Assembly: GCF_040095835.1 (NCBI RefSeq) | Contig: NZ_JBBMFT010000001.1 | Location: 372,001-436,000, forward strand | Origin: Flavonifractor hominis | Lineage (GTDB): Bacteria; Bacillota; Clostridia; Oscillospirales; Oscillospiraceae | Length of the DNA: 64,000 bases | Direction of reading: 5' to 3' | Part shown: positions 7,679-15,988 of the stretch, in pieces | How positions within the stretch are numbered: the first letter of the stretch is position 1 | Layout: every line of letters begins with the position of its first letter | Notes under the pieces: generated by a model | Database searches by the model: none | The model's input: only the letters and a program-made list of their open reading frames with translations | Told to the model about the DNA's origin: nothing | Position numbers and translations under genes: made by a program

Positions 7679-8937
7679 AAACACTGTATCTGGACTGCGG
7701 CATGGGGGCCGCGGGTGATATGCTTATGTCCGCTCTGCTGGAATTGGTGGAGGATCGTCAAGCCTTCCTGGAGCAAATGAACCACTTGGGACTGCCCGGC
7801 GTAGCGCTGCGCACCCTGCCGGCAGAGACCTGCGGCATCTCCGGCACCCGGGTAGAGGTGTGTGTCAACGGCCAGGAGGAACACAGCCATGATGTGTTCC
7901 CGGAAGTACACATGCACCATTCCCGTGAGCACGAGCATGAACATGAGCACCACCATCACCATGACCATGACCATGTGCATCCTCATGACCACGAGCACCA
8001 CCATCATCACACCGGCATGCACGAGATCGAACACATTCTCTCCCACCTGGATTTGCCTGAGCCGGTTCGGGCAGATGCTGCGGCTGTGTATCACCTGATC
8101 GCTGAGGCTGAGAGTCATGCCCATGGCTGTCCGGTGGACCAGATCCACTTCCATGAGGTGGGTACGCTGGACGCTGTGGCCGACGTGGTAGGGGTCTGCC
8201 TGCTGATGCATCAGATCGGCGCAGATAAGATAGTAGCCTCCCCCATCCACGTGGGCAGCGGGCAGGTGCGGTGCGCCCATGGCATCCTCCCTGTCCCCGC
8301 TCCGGCCACCGCTTATCTGCTCCAGGGTGTTCCCATTTACTCCGGGGCCATCCGGGGCGAACTGTGCACTCCCACCGGTGCGGCGCTGCTTAAGCATTTT
8401 GTCCATCATTTCGGGCCTATGCCGGTCATGACGGTACAGGCGATCGGCTACGGTGTGGGCAGTAAACAGTTTGAAGCGGCCAACTGTGTCCGGGCCATGC
8501 TGGGTGAAAGGAACCAAAACGGGGATGAGGTGGCCGAACTGCGGTGCAATCTGGACGATATGACGCCGGAGGCCATTGCCTTTGCCCAGGAGGAACTGCT
8601 TCGGGCCGGTGCATTGGATGCGTTTACCACGCCTATCGGCATGAAAAAGGGACGCCCGGCGGTTCTGCTCACCTGCCTGTGCCGCGTAGAAGACCGTGAG
8701 GCGCTTCTAAAGCTGCTCTTCCGCCATACAACCACGCTGGGCGTACGTGAGACACTCTGCCGACGTTACACCTTGGAGCGCAGCCTGCGCACTGCAGAGA
8801 CGCCCTACGGCCCAGTAGGCATCAAACACGCGTGCGGCTGGGGCACAGTGCGGGAAAAGGGGGAATATGAGGATCTGGCCCGTATTGCCCGCGAGCATGG
8901 GCTGACTCTGGAGGAAGCGGAACACCTGGCCCATTGA
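7675..8937 (+). CDS. larC: LarC, nickel insertase for the pincer cofactor, single uninterrupted gene with polyhistidine segment
   Basis: 420 residues, CTP-dependent nickel insertase that completes the NPN cofactor. The N-terminus shows the family start YLDCGMGAAGDM, then HFHEVGTLDAVADVVG, and the C-terminal half has LRCNLDDMTPE. Residues 70-120 hold about 25 histidines mixed with Asp and Glu, a likely nickel-binding reservoir. In Lactobacillus plantarum the gene is split into larC1 and larC2 joined by ribosomal frameshifting; here one frame runs through. It is the last gene of the operon and a strong terminator follows at once. Confidence 0.93.
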   Translation: MKTLYLDCGMGAAGDMLMSALLELVEDRQAFLEQMNHLGLPGVALRTLPAETCGISGTRVEVCVNGQEEHSHDVFPEVHMHHSREHEHEHEHHHHHDHDHVHPHDHEHHHHHTGMHEIEHILSHLDLPEPVRADAAAVYHLIAEAESHAHGCPVDQIHFHEVGTLDAVADVVGVCLLMHQIGADKIVASPIHVGSGQVRCAHGILPVPAPATAYLLQGVPIYSGAIRGELCTPTGAALLKHFVHHFGPMPVMTVQAIGYGVGSKQFEAANCVRAMLGERNQNGDEVAELRCNLDDMTPEAIAFAQEELLRAGALDAFTTPIGMKKGRPAVLLTCLCRVEDREALLKLLFRHTTTLGVRETLCRRYTLERSLRTAETPYGPVGIKHACGWGTVREKGEYEDLARIAREHGLTLEEAEHLAH

Positions 8938-8940
8938 ACC

Positions 8941-8976
8941 AAAAGGGACACGACATAAACGTCGTGTCCCTTTTTT
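8941..8976 (+). terminator. Terminator of the nickel/NPN operon
   Basis: 14-bp stem 8941-8954 with 8961-8974, six-base loop, T-run to 8976, three bases after the larC stop. Confidence 0.9.
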
Positions 8977-8977
8977 G

Positions 8978-9006
8978 TTGACAGAATCGTCAAGCTTTCG
9001 TATGAT
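8978..9006 (+). promoter_or_regulatory. Promoter of the B3/B4 protein gene
   Basis: TTGACA at 8978-8983, a 17-base spacer, and TATGAT at 9001-9006; start site near 9013, 40 bases before the ATG. Confidence 0.8.
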
Positions 9007-9051
9007 GAAAGCATCAAAGAACTGGATGAAACAGGAAAGGAAGAAAATGAT

Positions 9052-9711
9052 ATGCTGTCTATAACAAGGCACACTTCACTGAACGATATAAACATTCCTT
9101 TCGGTATAGTGGAGGTCCACTATCCGGAACCTAACCAGTGGTGCCAGGCAGACTTCCGTAGCCTGGTCCAACAGGAACTTACAGACTGCCGTCAGCGATT
9201 TGCAACATATGAGCGAAAAGCAGTATTTGGTGAAAATCCCTATGTCCGCTTTTTCAAGCGATTTCGCAAAACCTACCCGGTATTGCTGCAGTTTGAGTCA
9301 ATTATTCTAAAAGGCCAGCCATTTCCTGAACAAAACCTCATCGCTGAAGTCCCCTTCCTGATGGAACTCACCACGCATGTACTATCTGGTGCCCATGATG
9401 CCGATCAGCTGTGCGGCACGGTTGAACTATACCTTGCCGCTGAAAAGGAGCCTTTTATTGGACTTCATGAGAGAGAATTACATACCTATCCTGGCGATTT
9501 CTGTGCCCGTGATGAGAGCGGTATTATTTTCAGTCAAATCGCCGGTACAGATGCCCGTACCGCTGCGCGGCCGGACAGCTGCCATGTGTTCTACCCGATC
9601 TTTGGTACACCCGACCTGCCCAGAACAGTCATCGATGATGCCGTAAATGTCTTGTCTGGGTATATTCAGATACTTGCTCCTGAAGCACAGATCGAATCTG
9701 CTTTCGTATAA
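9052..9711 (+). CDS. B3/B4 domain protein (free-standing PheT-like tRNA-editing domain)
   Basis: 219 residues matching the B3/B4 fold found inside phenylalanyl-tRNA synthetase beta, where it hydrolyses mis-charged Tyr-tRNA(Phe). Recognisable parts are PYVRFFKRFRKTYPV and the core NLIAEVPFLMELTT with VELYLA, and the later FYPIFGTPD. Free-standing members are thought to edit or bind charged tRNA, but the substrate of this one cannot be read from sequence. It has its own promoter, AGGAAAGGA before the ATG, and a terminator shared with a tRNA-Ser gene facing it. Confidence 0.78.
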   Translation: MLSITRHTSLNDINIPFGIVEVHYPEPNQWCQADFRSLVQQELTDCRQRFATYERKAVFGENPYVRFFKRFRKTYPVLLQFESIILKGQPFPEQNLIAEVPFLMELTTHVLSGAHDADQLCGTVELYLAAEKEPFIGLHERELHTYPGDFCARDESGIIFSQIAGTDARTAARPDSCHVFYPIFGTPDLPRTVIDDAVNVLSGYIQILAPEAQIESAFV

Positions 9712-9731
9712 ATCACATCAGCATGTAAAAC

Positions 9732-9765
9732 AAAAAAGGCAACTGCTTTCGCAGTTGCCTTTTTT
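9732..9765. terminator. Bidirectional terminator between the B3/B4 gene and tRNA-Ser
   Basis: Stem 9732-9746 with 9751-9765, TTTC loop, flanked by A-run and T-run, so it can serve both the plus-strand gene and the minus-strand tRNA that ends two bases away. Confidence 0.85.
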
Positions 9766-9766
9766 C

Positions 9767-9857
9767 TGGCGGAGTAGGAGGGATTCGAACCCTCGAGCCG
9801 TGTTAGCGGCTACACGATTTCCAGTCGTGCTCGTTATGACCACTTCGATACTACTCC
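9767..9857 (-). tRNA. tRNA-Ser (anticodon GGA)
   Basis: Read on the minus strand: acceptor GGAGTAG pairs with CTACTCC, CCA is encoded at the 3' end, the T-arm has GGTTCGAAT, and the anticodon loop CTGGAAA gives GGA. A long variable arm (class II tRNA) confirms serine. Length 91 with CCA. A fitting promoter lies upstream at 9900-9927. Confidence 0.95.
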
Positions 9858-9899
9858 ATCGGAGCTCCGCCCTAGTCACCGGGGCGGACAACGTTGATT

Positions 9900-9927
9900 A
9901 TTATAGCAGATATTTTCATTTCGTCAA
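9900..9927 (-). promoter_or_regulatory. Promoter of tRNA-Ser
   Basis: On the minus strand TTGACG (9927-9922), 16-base spacer, TATAAT (9905-9900). Confidence 0.7.
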
Positions 9928-10258
9928 GAGGAAATTTGAAAAAAATAAATTTTTTTGGAGAATACCGTTTGAACTGCTTCCTTGCCTTTGGATGCAGCAT
10001 TTATCTGAACAAGTTTTCTGCTGCCCATACTTGTAACCGGATAGATGTTTTTTGTTATCACTTACCCTGCAAAAAGCAGCGAAAATTGCAAAATGATGCT
10101 TCTTCAAAAAAAGATATTAAGCCTGTATCCATTGGGCCGCAATGCTTTTACAATTTTCAGCAAATTTTCCTATTGACTTTATAGATTCATATTGGTTACA
10201 ATGTGGTTACAAAAAAGTAAACAACAAGTAACAGACTGTAACAGGAGGAATCACCATC
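9928..10258. other. AT-rich gene-free stretch with promoter of the SleB-like hydrolase
   Basis: About 330 bases, clearly more AT-rich than the surrounding genes. Apart from a promoter at 10,173-10,202 (TTGACT, 18 bases, TACAAT) and AGGAGG at 10,243 before the next ATG, I see nothing in it; short open frames here lack ribosome sites. Confidence 0.6.
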
Positions 10259-11074
10259 ATGCAGAAACGAGCCCTTTGCGCGCTTGTTAGTCTGGCCCTT
10301 TGCGCGACCCTGGCCGGCCCAACATTCGCGGCAGAGAGCGGCGTCGAATTCGTAGTCAACGGCACCGCCCTTGAGACAAAGGTCGCCAGCGAAGTGGTGG
10401 ACGGAAACACATATGTCTCTTATTGGCCCATCGTGAAAGCGCTCTACCCCAGTGCCACAGCGACCTGGGTCAACAGCCAGGCCGAAGTCACGGCCCCAGG
10501 TCTTTCGCTCCGCATTAAGCCCGGCGCAAAATATATTGAGGCTAACGGCCGTTATCTCTATGTGCCGGACGGAGTAAAGAGCGACGCCAACAACATTCTG
10601 GTCCCAGTTCGTACGCTGTGTAAAGCTTTGGGCGCAGTTGTCAGCTGGGATGGAACCAACAGTGATATTCTTATCACGTCTGGAAGCGGCCCGATTACTT
10701 CTGGTGAGCAGACGTATCAGGCAGATGTGGTCTACTGGCTCTCTCGCATCATCAATGCTGAGAGCGGAAACCAGTCTCTGGAAGGGAAGATTGCCGTAGG
10801 TAATGTCGTGCTCAACCGTGTGGCCAGCAGCAAGTTTCCCAATACCGTCTATGAGGTCATTTTCCAGCGCAACCAGTTTACTCCTGCAAGAAATGGGAGC
10901 ATCTACCGTACTCCCAATGCAGAGAGTGTTATCGCTGCCAAGCTGTGCCTGGAGGGCGTAAACACCGCAGGAAATGCGCTTTATTTCGTCAACCCCGTAA
11001 CTGCTCCGGGCAGTTGGGCTTCCAGAAACCGGCCCTATGTAGCCACCATCGGAGCCCATGCTTTCTTCGCTTAA
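10259..11074 (+). CDS. Secreted cell wall hydrolase, SleB/CwlJ-type, with copper amine oxidase-like N-terminal domain
   Basis: 271 residues with a signal peptide ending near TFAAES. Residues ~25-140 match the copper-amine-oxidase-N-type stalk domain (VVNGTALETK, LVPVRTLCKALGAVVSWD), common in clostridial surface proteins. Residues ~155-270 are the hydrolase_2 (SleB) domain: LSRIINAESGNQSLEGKIAV with the catalytic Glu, then VGNVVLNRV and the ending GAHAFFA. It would cut peptidoglycan, in spore germination or in vegetative wall turnover; the stalk rather than a spore-targeting domain leaves this open. Single gene with its own promoter and terminator. Confidence 0.85.
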   Translation: MQKRALCALVSLALCATLAGPTFAAESGVEFVVNGTALETKVASEVVDGNTYVSYWPIVKALYPSATATWVNSQAEVTAPGLSLRIKPGAKYIEANGRYLYVPDGVKSDANNILVPVRTLCKALGAVVSWDGTNSDILITSGSGPITSGEQTYQADVVYWLSRIINAESGNQSLEGKIAVGNVVLNRVASSKFPNTVYEVIFQRNQFTPARNGSIYRTPNAESVIAAKLCLEGVNTAGNALYFVNPVTAPGSWASRNRPYVATIGAHAFFA

Positions 11075-11084
11075 TTTAGGTAGC

Positions 11085-11120
11085 AACGAGTGCCGCAAAA
11101 TTTTTGCGGCACTCGTTTTT
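11085..11120. terminator. Bidirectional terminator
   Basis: Stem of ~15 bp (11,086-11,100 with 11,101-11,116, the A/T part folding as the loop) ending in TTTTT, between two genes that converge here. Confidence 0.8.
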
Positions 11121-11121
11121 G

Positions 11122-11973
11122 TTATTGCGAATATTCATACTCAAAGGAAGCCTGTTCACTTTCAAATGACAGCAGAGGGGCCCCGTTACAGGTAAAGCGA
11201 TAATAAGCCCGACAGGCAGGGGCTTCCCGGATGATCCGTGTCATTGCCCCATACTGTGGCGCGTGAAGCGGCTGTCCGTTTCGCTCCAACCGTACAGCCG
11301 ACAGGCTCAAACCACCTTGCTGAACTGTGATACGTCCATCTGTGCGCTCGGACACTCGGGCCCCCAGATAGGTGGCAAGGCGATATTCTTTGCCTCCCAG
11401 CCATACTACGCCAATGATACCGGTAAAACGGACGGGGCCAAGCGGGATCTCTGCTACAGACAGCATCAAAGCGCCACCTGGAACGATGCATTGAGTCCAA
11501 AGGTACCGCTTTGGAAAAGAGCGTCCACGGTCGCCCTCAATATAGCCTGTCGCGTCTGAAAACCGGTAGTTAACGCCGTTTACACATACCTCTCCCCTCA
11601 CACGATGCCACATGCTGAATACGCTGTGACGGCATTCCAAAAACGGGACCAAAGTAAATGGTCCCATAATGTCATAGCGTAGAGGCGTGGGGCGGCCGAA
11701 CTGCAGAGAGCCAAATGCATGGCATGTTCCGCTGTCTACTTGCAGAGATATTCCGTTCGGGCTAAAATGGCTGTTTCCCATCAAAGCCAGGGGCTGCGTG
11801 CGTTTAATCTGGACCCCATCGGCTGGCAGCGGTATATTCCAAGTCCCTGTGTCACAGATAATCTGTATGGAAGCGCTTTTTTCCCCACCTGTGATATGGA
11901 GAGCCGGAATCAGTGCCAGCGTCTGCTTCTCGGACTGACACTTAAAATACCAACCGCAAAAATAATTGTCCAT
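11122..11973 (-). CDS. Tocopherol cyclase-like protein
   Basis: 283 residues resembling the tocopherol cyclase-like family, a two-lobed beta-barrel (lipocalin-like) fold. The family motif region GYIEGDRGRSFPKRYLWTQC (residues ~143-162) is clear, followed by a Gly/Pro-rich second lobe. The plant enzyme closes the chromanol ring of vitamin E, but clostridia do not make tocopherol, and the bacterial proteins have no known substrate. No signal peptide. Single gene; AAAAGGTG lies 8 bases before the ATG. Confidence 0.75.
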   Translation of the reverse strand: MDNYFCGWYFKCQSEKQTLALIPALHITGGEKSASIQIICDTGTWNIPLPADGVQIKRTQPLALMGNSHFSPNGISLQVDSGTCHAFGSLQFGRPTPLRYDIMGPFTLVPFLECRHSVFSMWHRVRGEVCVNGVNYRFSDATGYIEGDRGRSFPKRYLWTQCIVPGGALMLSVAEIPLGPVRFTGIIGVVWLGGKEYRLATYLGARVSERTDGRITVQQGGLSLSAVRLERNGQPLHAPQYGAMTRIIREAPACRAYYRFTCNGAPLLSFESEQASFEYEYSQ

Positions 11974-12073
11974 ATCGGATACACCTTTTCTGTCTGGCTG
12001 TGAGCCGAATTCTGCGCCAGTGTTCCCGTTTCTGACGTCATTTATTCAAACTGCGCCCCGATTACTTTGATCC

Positions 12074-12120
12074 ATAGAAAATGGGCGGCATGGTGTATAA
12101 CCATACCGCCCATTTTCTAT
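12074..12120 (-). terminator. Long inverted repeat downstream of the kinase gene
   Basis: A 20-bp stem (12,074-12,093 with 12,101-12,120, one mismatch) starting 12 bases after the kinase stop. There is no T-run outside the stem, though the arm itself ends in TTTTCTAT, so terminator function is likely but not certain. Confidence 0.6.
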
Positions 12121-12132
12121 AGCGTGATTCAC

Positions 12133-14655
12133 CTAACGCTCTCTCCTACGCAACAGCTCCGTCAGGGTTTGGCACAGGACCAGAACATCGATAGGTTTTG
12201 AGATGTGTGCGTCCATGCCGGCCTCTGTTGTGGCTGCAATATCTTCCGCAAATGCGTTGGCAGTGACCGCCAGAATGGGAATATCGGCTGCATCGGTGCG
12301 TTTCATAGCGCGAATTGCCCGTGCTGCATCGCAACCGTTCATCTCAGGCATCTGCATGTCCATCAAAATCGCATCAAAAAAACCGGGTGAAGATGCCTCG
12401 AAGCGTTCTACCGCCTCCCTGCCGTTCCAAGCCTGTGTCACCTCCGCGCCGTGCATAGAAAGCAGCTCAGTGGCGATTTCCATGTTTACCTCGTTATCTT
12501 CCGCCAACAGGATATGCCGCCCTTCCAGACGAATCTGTTCTTCTGCCTGCGTGTTGTCTGTTGGTTTGGATGGCTGGATCCGCTCCAAGGGTAGTGTAAC
12601 CGTAAAGGTACTTCCCTTTCCTAATTCGCTCTCTACAGCGATTTGCCCATTCATTTGAGAGACCAGGTTCTTCACGATCGCCATACCAAGACCAGTACCA
12701 GCCACGTTTCTGGCGCCAAAGCGGGTTTCACGTTCATAGGGCTCAAAAACATGCGCAAGAAATGTTCTACTCATTCCGGCACCGGTATCTGAAACGATAA
12801 ATTGATACTTGGCATACTCCTGCCCCTCTACCTGTCGGAGCTGGACCATAATCCGATCACCGGGCTGCGTGAATTTGACCGCATTGGAGAGCAGATTGTT
12901 TAGAATCTGAGTAATACGGAAGCTGTCGCCCATAACGGTGCCGTCCTCCAGTGTGACGGAGACCTGAAGGTGTTTTCCTTCTGTCTCGATCTGCTCACGG
13001 AACAAATCCACACATTCATTCAGACAGGCTTCCAGATCAAATTCCTGTTCGTTCAAGTCCAGTTTGCCGCGCTTAAGTCTGGAGAACTCCAGAATATCGT
13101 TGATCAATCCCAACAGTTGTTTACTGGAACGGTTGATCTTTTGCAGGTAGGCCTCGATCTTTTCCGGATCATTGGTTTGCTTAGCGGCAAGCTCCGACAA
13201 TCCGATGATGGCATTGAGCGGTGTGCGCATATCGTGCGACATAGCGGAGAAAAACTGGTTCTGGGACTCTTCGTTCCGCTTAGCCGTATCCAGGGCATCT
13301 TCCAACAGATGCATCTGTTTGAGTTGTGCCTGTTTTTCCGCTTCAATTTCGCGAAAACAGAGCACAACCTCACCTTTGGACAACGATTCATCGAAAAGCA
13401 GCCGTACATTGACCCAACGGTATTCACCATGGAAACTACGCCGGAAATCTCCACCGAAATCACGCACTCGCTGCTTGACCAGTGCACGGACATTTTCCAG
13501 AGAAAAACACCGCAAAAATTCTTGAACGGCTACAGGCTCGATCACTTCAGAGAGTACGGACAAAAACTGCGGATACTCCCCTCGGTTCTTCAACCGTTTT
13601 CGGATATACTCCGACCCCTTTATGATCTCATAGGCGCCGCTGGTAAAATTAATGCGGTAAATGGCGTAGTAGGAGTTCCCCAGTACCCGGACCGTTTCAT
13701 TGGTACGCTCCACACGCCGGCGCAACAGATAGTCTCGGACCCCCATGAAGACCGTAAACAGAATCAGGATCAGAAATACGACGGAAAATGTAATGGTCAG
13801 CCGCAGCAGTCCTCCCAGAATCGTCCGGAAGGGTATGGTAATAATGGAGATCCAGCCATTTTCCGCAACACTATAGTAGACGCCTCGCTGCCTGCCCTCC
13901 AAATCAAGCACATAGGAATCTGCACGTGCCAGTTCTCCACGCCGCATCTGTTCAACAATCCCGCTCACATAGTCCTGCATCTCATCCGGATCACTCTGCA
14001 TTTCCGTCTGTGCATAGAGAAGCGTTCCGCTCCGATCACACAAGAAATACGAACTTCCTTCCGGAAGTTCAATGGTATTGGACGAAATACGGAATCTCTC
14101 CGGGAAAATATCAAATGCGATCACGTTTTCCCCAGTTCCGCTTTTGACCGCGATGGTGATGATGTTTCTGCCGGTGATGACATCGGTATAGGCATCGGTA
14201 TAAATTACTTCACCGTCTGCCTCCAAGGCTTGTTGATACCAGCCTGTCTCTGAGAAATTGTAAGTTTCGTCCCCTTCCCAGTCGTTGGCGGCTACAATCT
14301 CACCGTCAATCACGGCGTAAGGGTCTACCGAGTCGCTGCCTGTAACATTCTGAATTGTTTCAAAAAAGACCTGCATCCACTCGTGCAGCTCCTCATCGGT
14401 TGCTCCCTGGCGAAATTGACGGTCCAGGTATTGTGCAGCCACTTTGATCAAAGACTCGTAGGTGGTAGCGCTCCGTTCCTCTTCCAAAGTATAACTGCGG
14501 GCGAGAGCACTGCCGGTCTGCTGGGCGTTTTCCAGCAATTCTTCCTGAAGAATATGCAGGCTTAGAATAGACAGCGTTAAAAATACCAGCAGCATCAGGA
14601 GATAGAAACGCAGACCGCCTACAACTTTTTTCCAGACACGTCTCTTCCCGCTCAT
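12133..14655 (-). CDS. Hybrid sensor histidine kinase with Cache-type sensor and receiver domain
   Basis: About 840 residues. Order: cytoplasmic N-terminus, membrane helix (~15-37), extracellular sensor of ~245 residues resembling dCache, second helix (~285-307), a PAS-like region, HisKA with SHDMRTPLN (phospho-His near residue 473), HATPase with GTGLGMAIVKNLV, and a receiver domain with LLAEDNEVN and the phospho-Asp in LMDMQMPEMNG. I start at the second ATG (14,655): the ATG at 14,661 abuts GGAGGG directly, while 14,655 is correctly spaced and overlaps the upstream stop as ATGA. It has no HPt domain, so a separate phosphotransfer protein may be needed to reach its partner. Confidence 0.9.
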   Translation of the reverse strand: MSGKRRVWKKVVGGLRFYLLMLLVFLTLSILSLHILQEELLENAQQTGSALARSYTLEEERSATTYESLIKVAAQYLDRQFRQGATDEELHEWMQVFFETIQNVTGSDSVDPYAVIDGEIVAANDWEGDETYNFSETGWYQQALEADGEVIYTDAYTDVITGRNIITIAVKSGTGENVIAFDIFPERFRISSNTIELPEGSSYFLCDRSGTLLYAQTEMQSDPDEMQDYVSGIVEQMRRGELARADSYVLDLEGRQRGVYYSVAENGWISIITIPFRTILGGLLRLTITFSVVFLILILFTVFMGVRDYLLRRRVERTNETVRVLGNSYYAIYRINFTSGAYEIIKGSEYIRKRLKNRGEYPQFLSVLSEVIEPVAVQEFLRCFSLENVRALVKQRVRDFGGDFRRSFHGEYRWVNVRLLFDESLSKGEVVLCFREIEAEKQAQLKQMHLLEDALDTAKRNEESQNQFFSAMSHDMRTPLNAIIGLSELAAKQTNDPEKIEAYLQKINRSSKQLLGLINDILEFSRLKRGKLDLNEQEFDLEACLNECVDLFREQIETEGKHLQVSVTLEDGTVMGDSFRITQILNNLLSNAVKFTQPGDRIMVQLRQVEGQEYAKYQFIVSDTGAGMSRTFLAHVFEPYERETRFGARNVAGTGLGMAIVKNLVSQMNGQIAVESELGKGSTFTVTLPLERIQPSKPTDNTQAEEQIRLEGRHILLAEDNEVNMEIATELLSMHGAEVTQAWNGREAVERFEASSPGFFDAILMDMQMPEMNGCDAARAIRAMKRTDAADIPILAVTANAFAEDIAATTEAGMDAHISKPIDVLVLCQTLTELLRRRER

Positions 14656-15752
14656 ACGCATCCCTCCGCCGGATGATACAGCTCCCGCAAACGCTTTTCT
14701 ACACTGAAAAAGCTTTTCAGCAATCTGGGATTAAACGCGCCGCATTGCCCGCTGCGGATCATCTCTACAGCCTGATCAAATCCAAACGCATCTTTATAGA
14801 CACGCTTGCTGACCAGTGCGTCATATACATCGGCAATGGAGACCACCTGAGCCCAGATGGTGATATCATCCCCCTTCAGTCCGTCTGGATAACCACGCCC
14901 ATCCCAGCGCTCATGGTGGTGCAGGGCAATGTCATAGGCGTACTCATAGGCTCCATGCTCCCGCATTTGCGGGATTCTGGACAGCAGAGCACTGCCCTGA
15001 CTGGTATGGGTCTTCATTACCTCAAATTCCTCACTAGTGAGTCGCCCGGGCTTATTGAGAATTGCGTCCGGTATGGCAATTTTTCCTACGTCATGCATAA
15101 TAGCTGCCAAGGCAATCTGTTCAATGGTTTCCTCGGATAGTCCTGCACCCAGCTCTGTTTCACGCAGCAAGATGCTGGTGATGTCGTGGATGCGCCGGAC
15201 ATGATCTCCGGATTCCCCGCTGCGAAATTCGATGGCGGTAGACAGCGCCTCAATCATGCCAAAGCTAAGTGTCATGATCTGTTTTGTCTGCTCCAGCAGC
15301 TTGGACTGCTGGAGTTCTACCACGTTGCCAAGCCGCTTTCTGGCCTGATAGAGCTCAATCACTGAATTTACCCGTCGTTCCACGATATAGGGCACCACCG
15401 GCTTGTTGATCACATCTACTACACCAAGAGCATAGGCCTCTTCAATCATCTGGCTGCTGGTCTCTGCTGTGATGAGAAAAACCGGTAACTGGGCCAGCAA
15501 TCCGTTTTCCTTCAAACGCTTGAGCAGTTCCATCCCACCCATGACAGGCATAACTACATCCAGCAGCACTGCACAGATCCGCCCCGGGTGGTCCAGTAGC
15601 TTCTCTAAACCAATTTGTCCATTTTCCGCCTCCTCGACTGCATATGATGAACAAAAGATCTGGTGTAAAATAGCACGGTTGATCTCTGTATCATCTACGA
15701 TTAACAAAGTGTTTGGTACTTCTGGTTCATAGCCAAGAGCGGCGGATATCAT
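14652..15752 (-). CDS. Response regulator with HD-GYP phosphodiesterase domain
   Basis: 366 residues. Receiver domain 14-130 with VDD at 19-21 and phospho-Asp65 (LLDVVMP). A helical linker leads to an HD-GYP domain with MHDVGK (HD 220-221) and HHHERWDGRGYPDG (278-291), the residues expected for a c-di-GMP hydrolase with intact metal ligands. It is translationally coupled to the hybrid kinase (4-base overlap), so the two form a signalling pair converting an extracellular cue into lower c-di-GMP. No partner diguanylate cyclase is in the window. Confidence 0.92.
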   Translation of the reverse strand: MISAALGYEPEVPNTLLIVDDTEINRAILHQIFCSSYAVEEAENGQIGLEKLLDHPGRICAVLLDVVMPVMGGMELLKRLKENGLLAQLPVFLITAETSSQMIEEAYALGVVDVINKPVVPYIVERRVNSVIELYQARKRLGNVVELQQSKLLEQTKQIMTLSFGMIEALSTAIEFRSGESGDHVRRIHDITSILLRETELGAGLSEETIEQIALAAIMHDVGKIAIPDAILNKPGRLTSEEFEVMKTHTSQGSALLSRIPQMREHGAYEYAYDIALHHHERWDGRGYPDGLKGDDITIWAQVVSIADVYDALVSKRVYKDAFGFDQAVEMIRSGQCGAFNPRLLKSFFSVEKRLRELYHPAEGCV

Positions 15753-15911
15753 GTTGGTTTTCCTCCTTGTTGCAAACCCTGTTTATGTTATCTTATGTAT
15801 TTTCTGACCGTTCGTCAATAGTTCCTTTTCTTCTTCTCGCATGCAAGCAGCATAGAATTGCTTCTAACGTAAAGTCCATGTAAAGGTTGCGGAAAGCTTT
15901 GGAAAGGCTCC

Positions 15912-15940
15912 TTGCAGACGCTTTTTTTCGGTGCTATACT
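15912..15940 (+). promoter_or_regulatory. Promoter of the secreted metallophosphatase
   Basis: TTGCAG at 15,912-15,917, 17-base spacer, TATACT at 15,935-15,940; ATG 49 bases further on. Confidence 0.75.
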
Positions 15941-15988
15941 GCCTCCTGGTTCAAAAACCAAAACATACTGCAAAGGAAGTTGGAACAC

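Noticed and set aside
7880..8030. His-rich part of larC as a sequencing artefact or frameshift site
   Set aside because: Codons alternate between CAC and CAT with Asp/Glu between them, the frame is kept on both sides, and both flanks match LarC.
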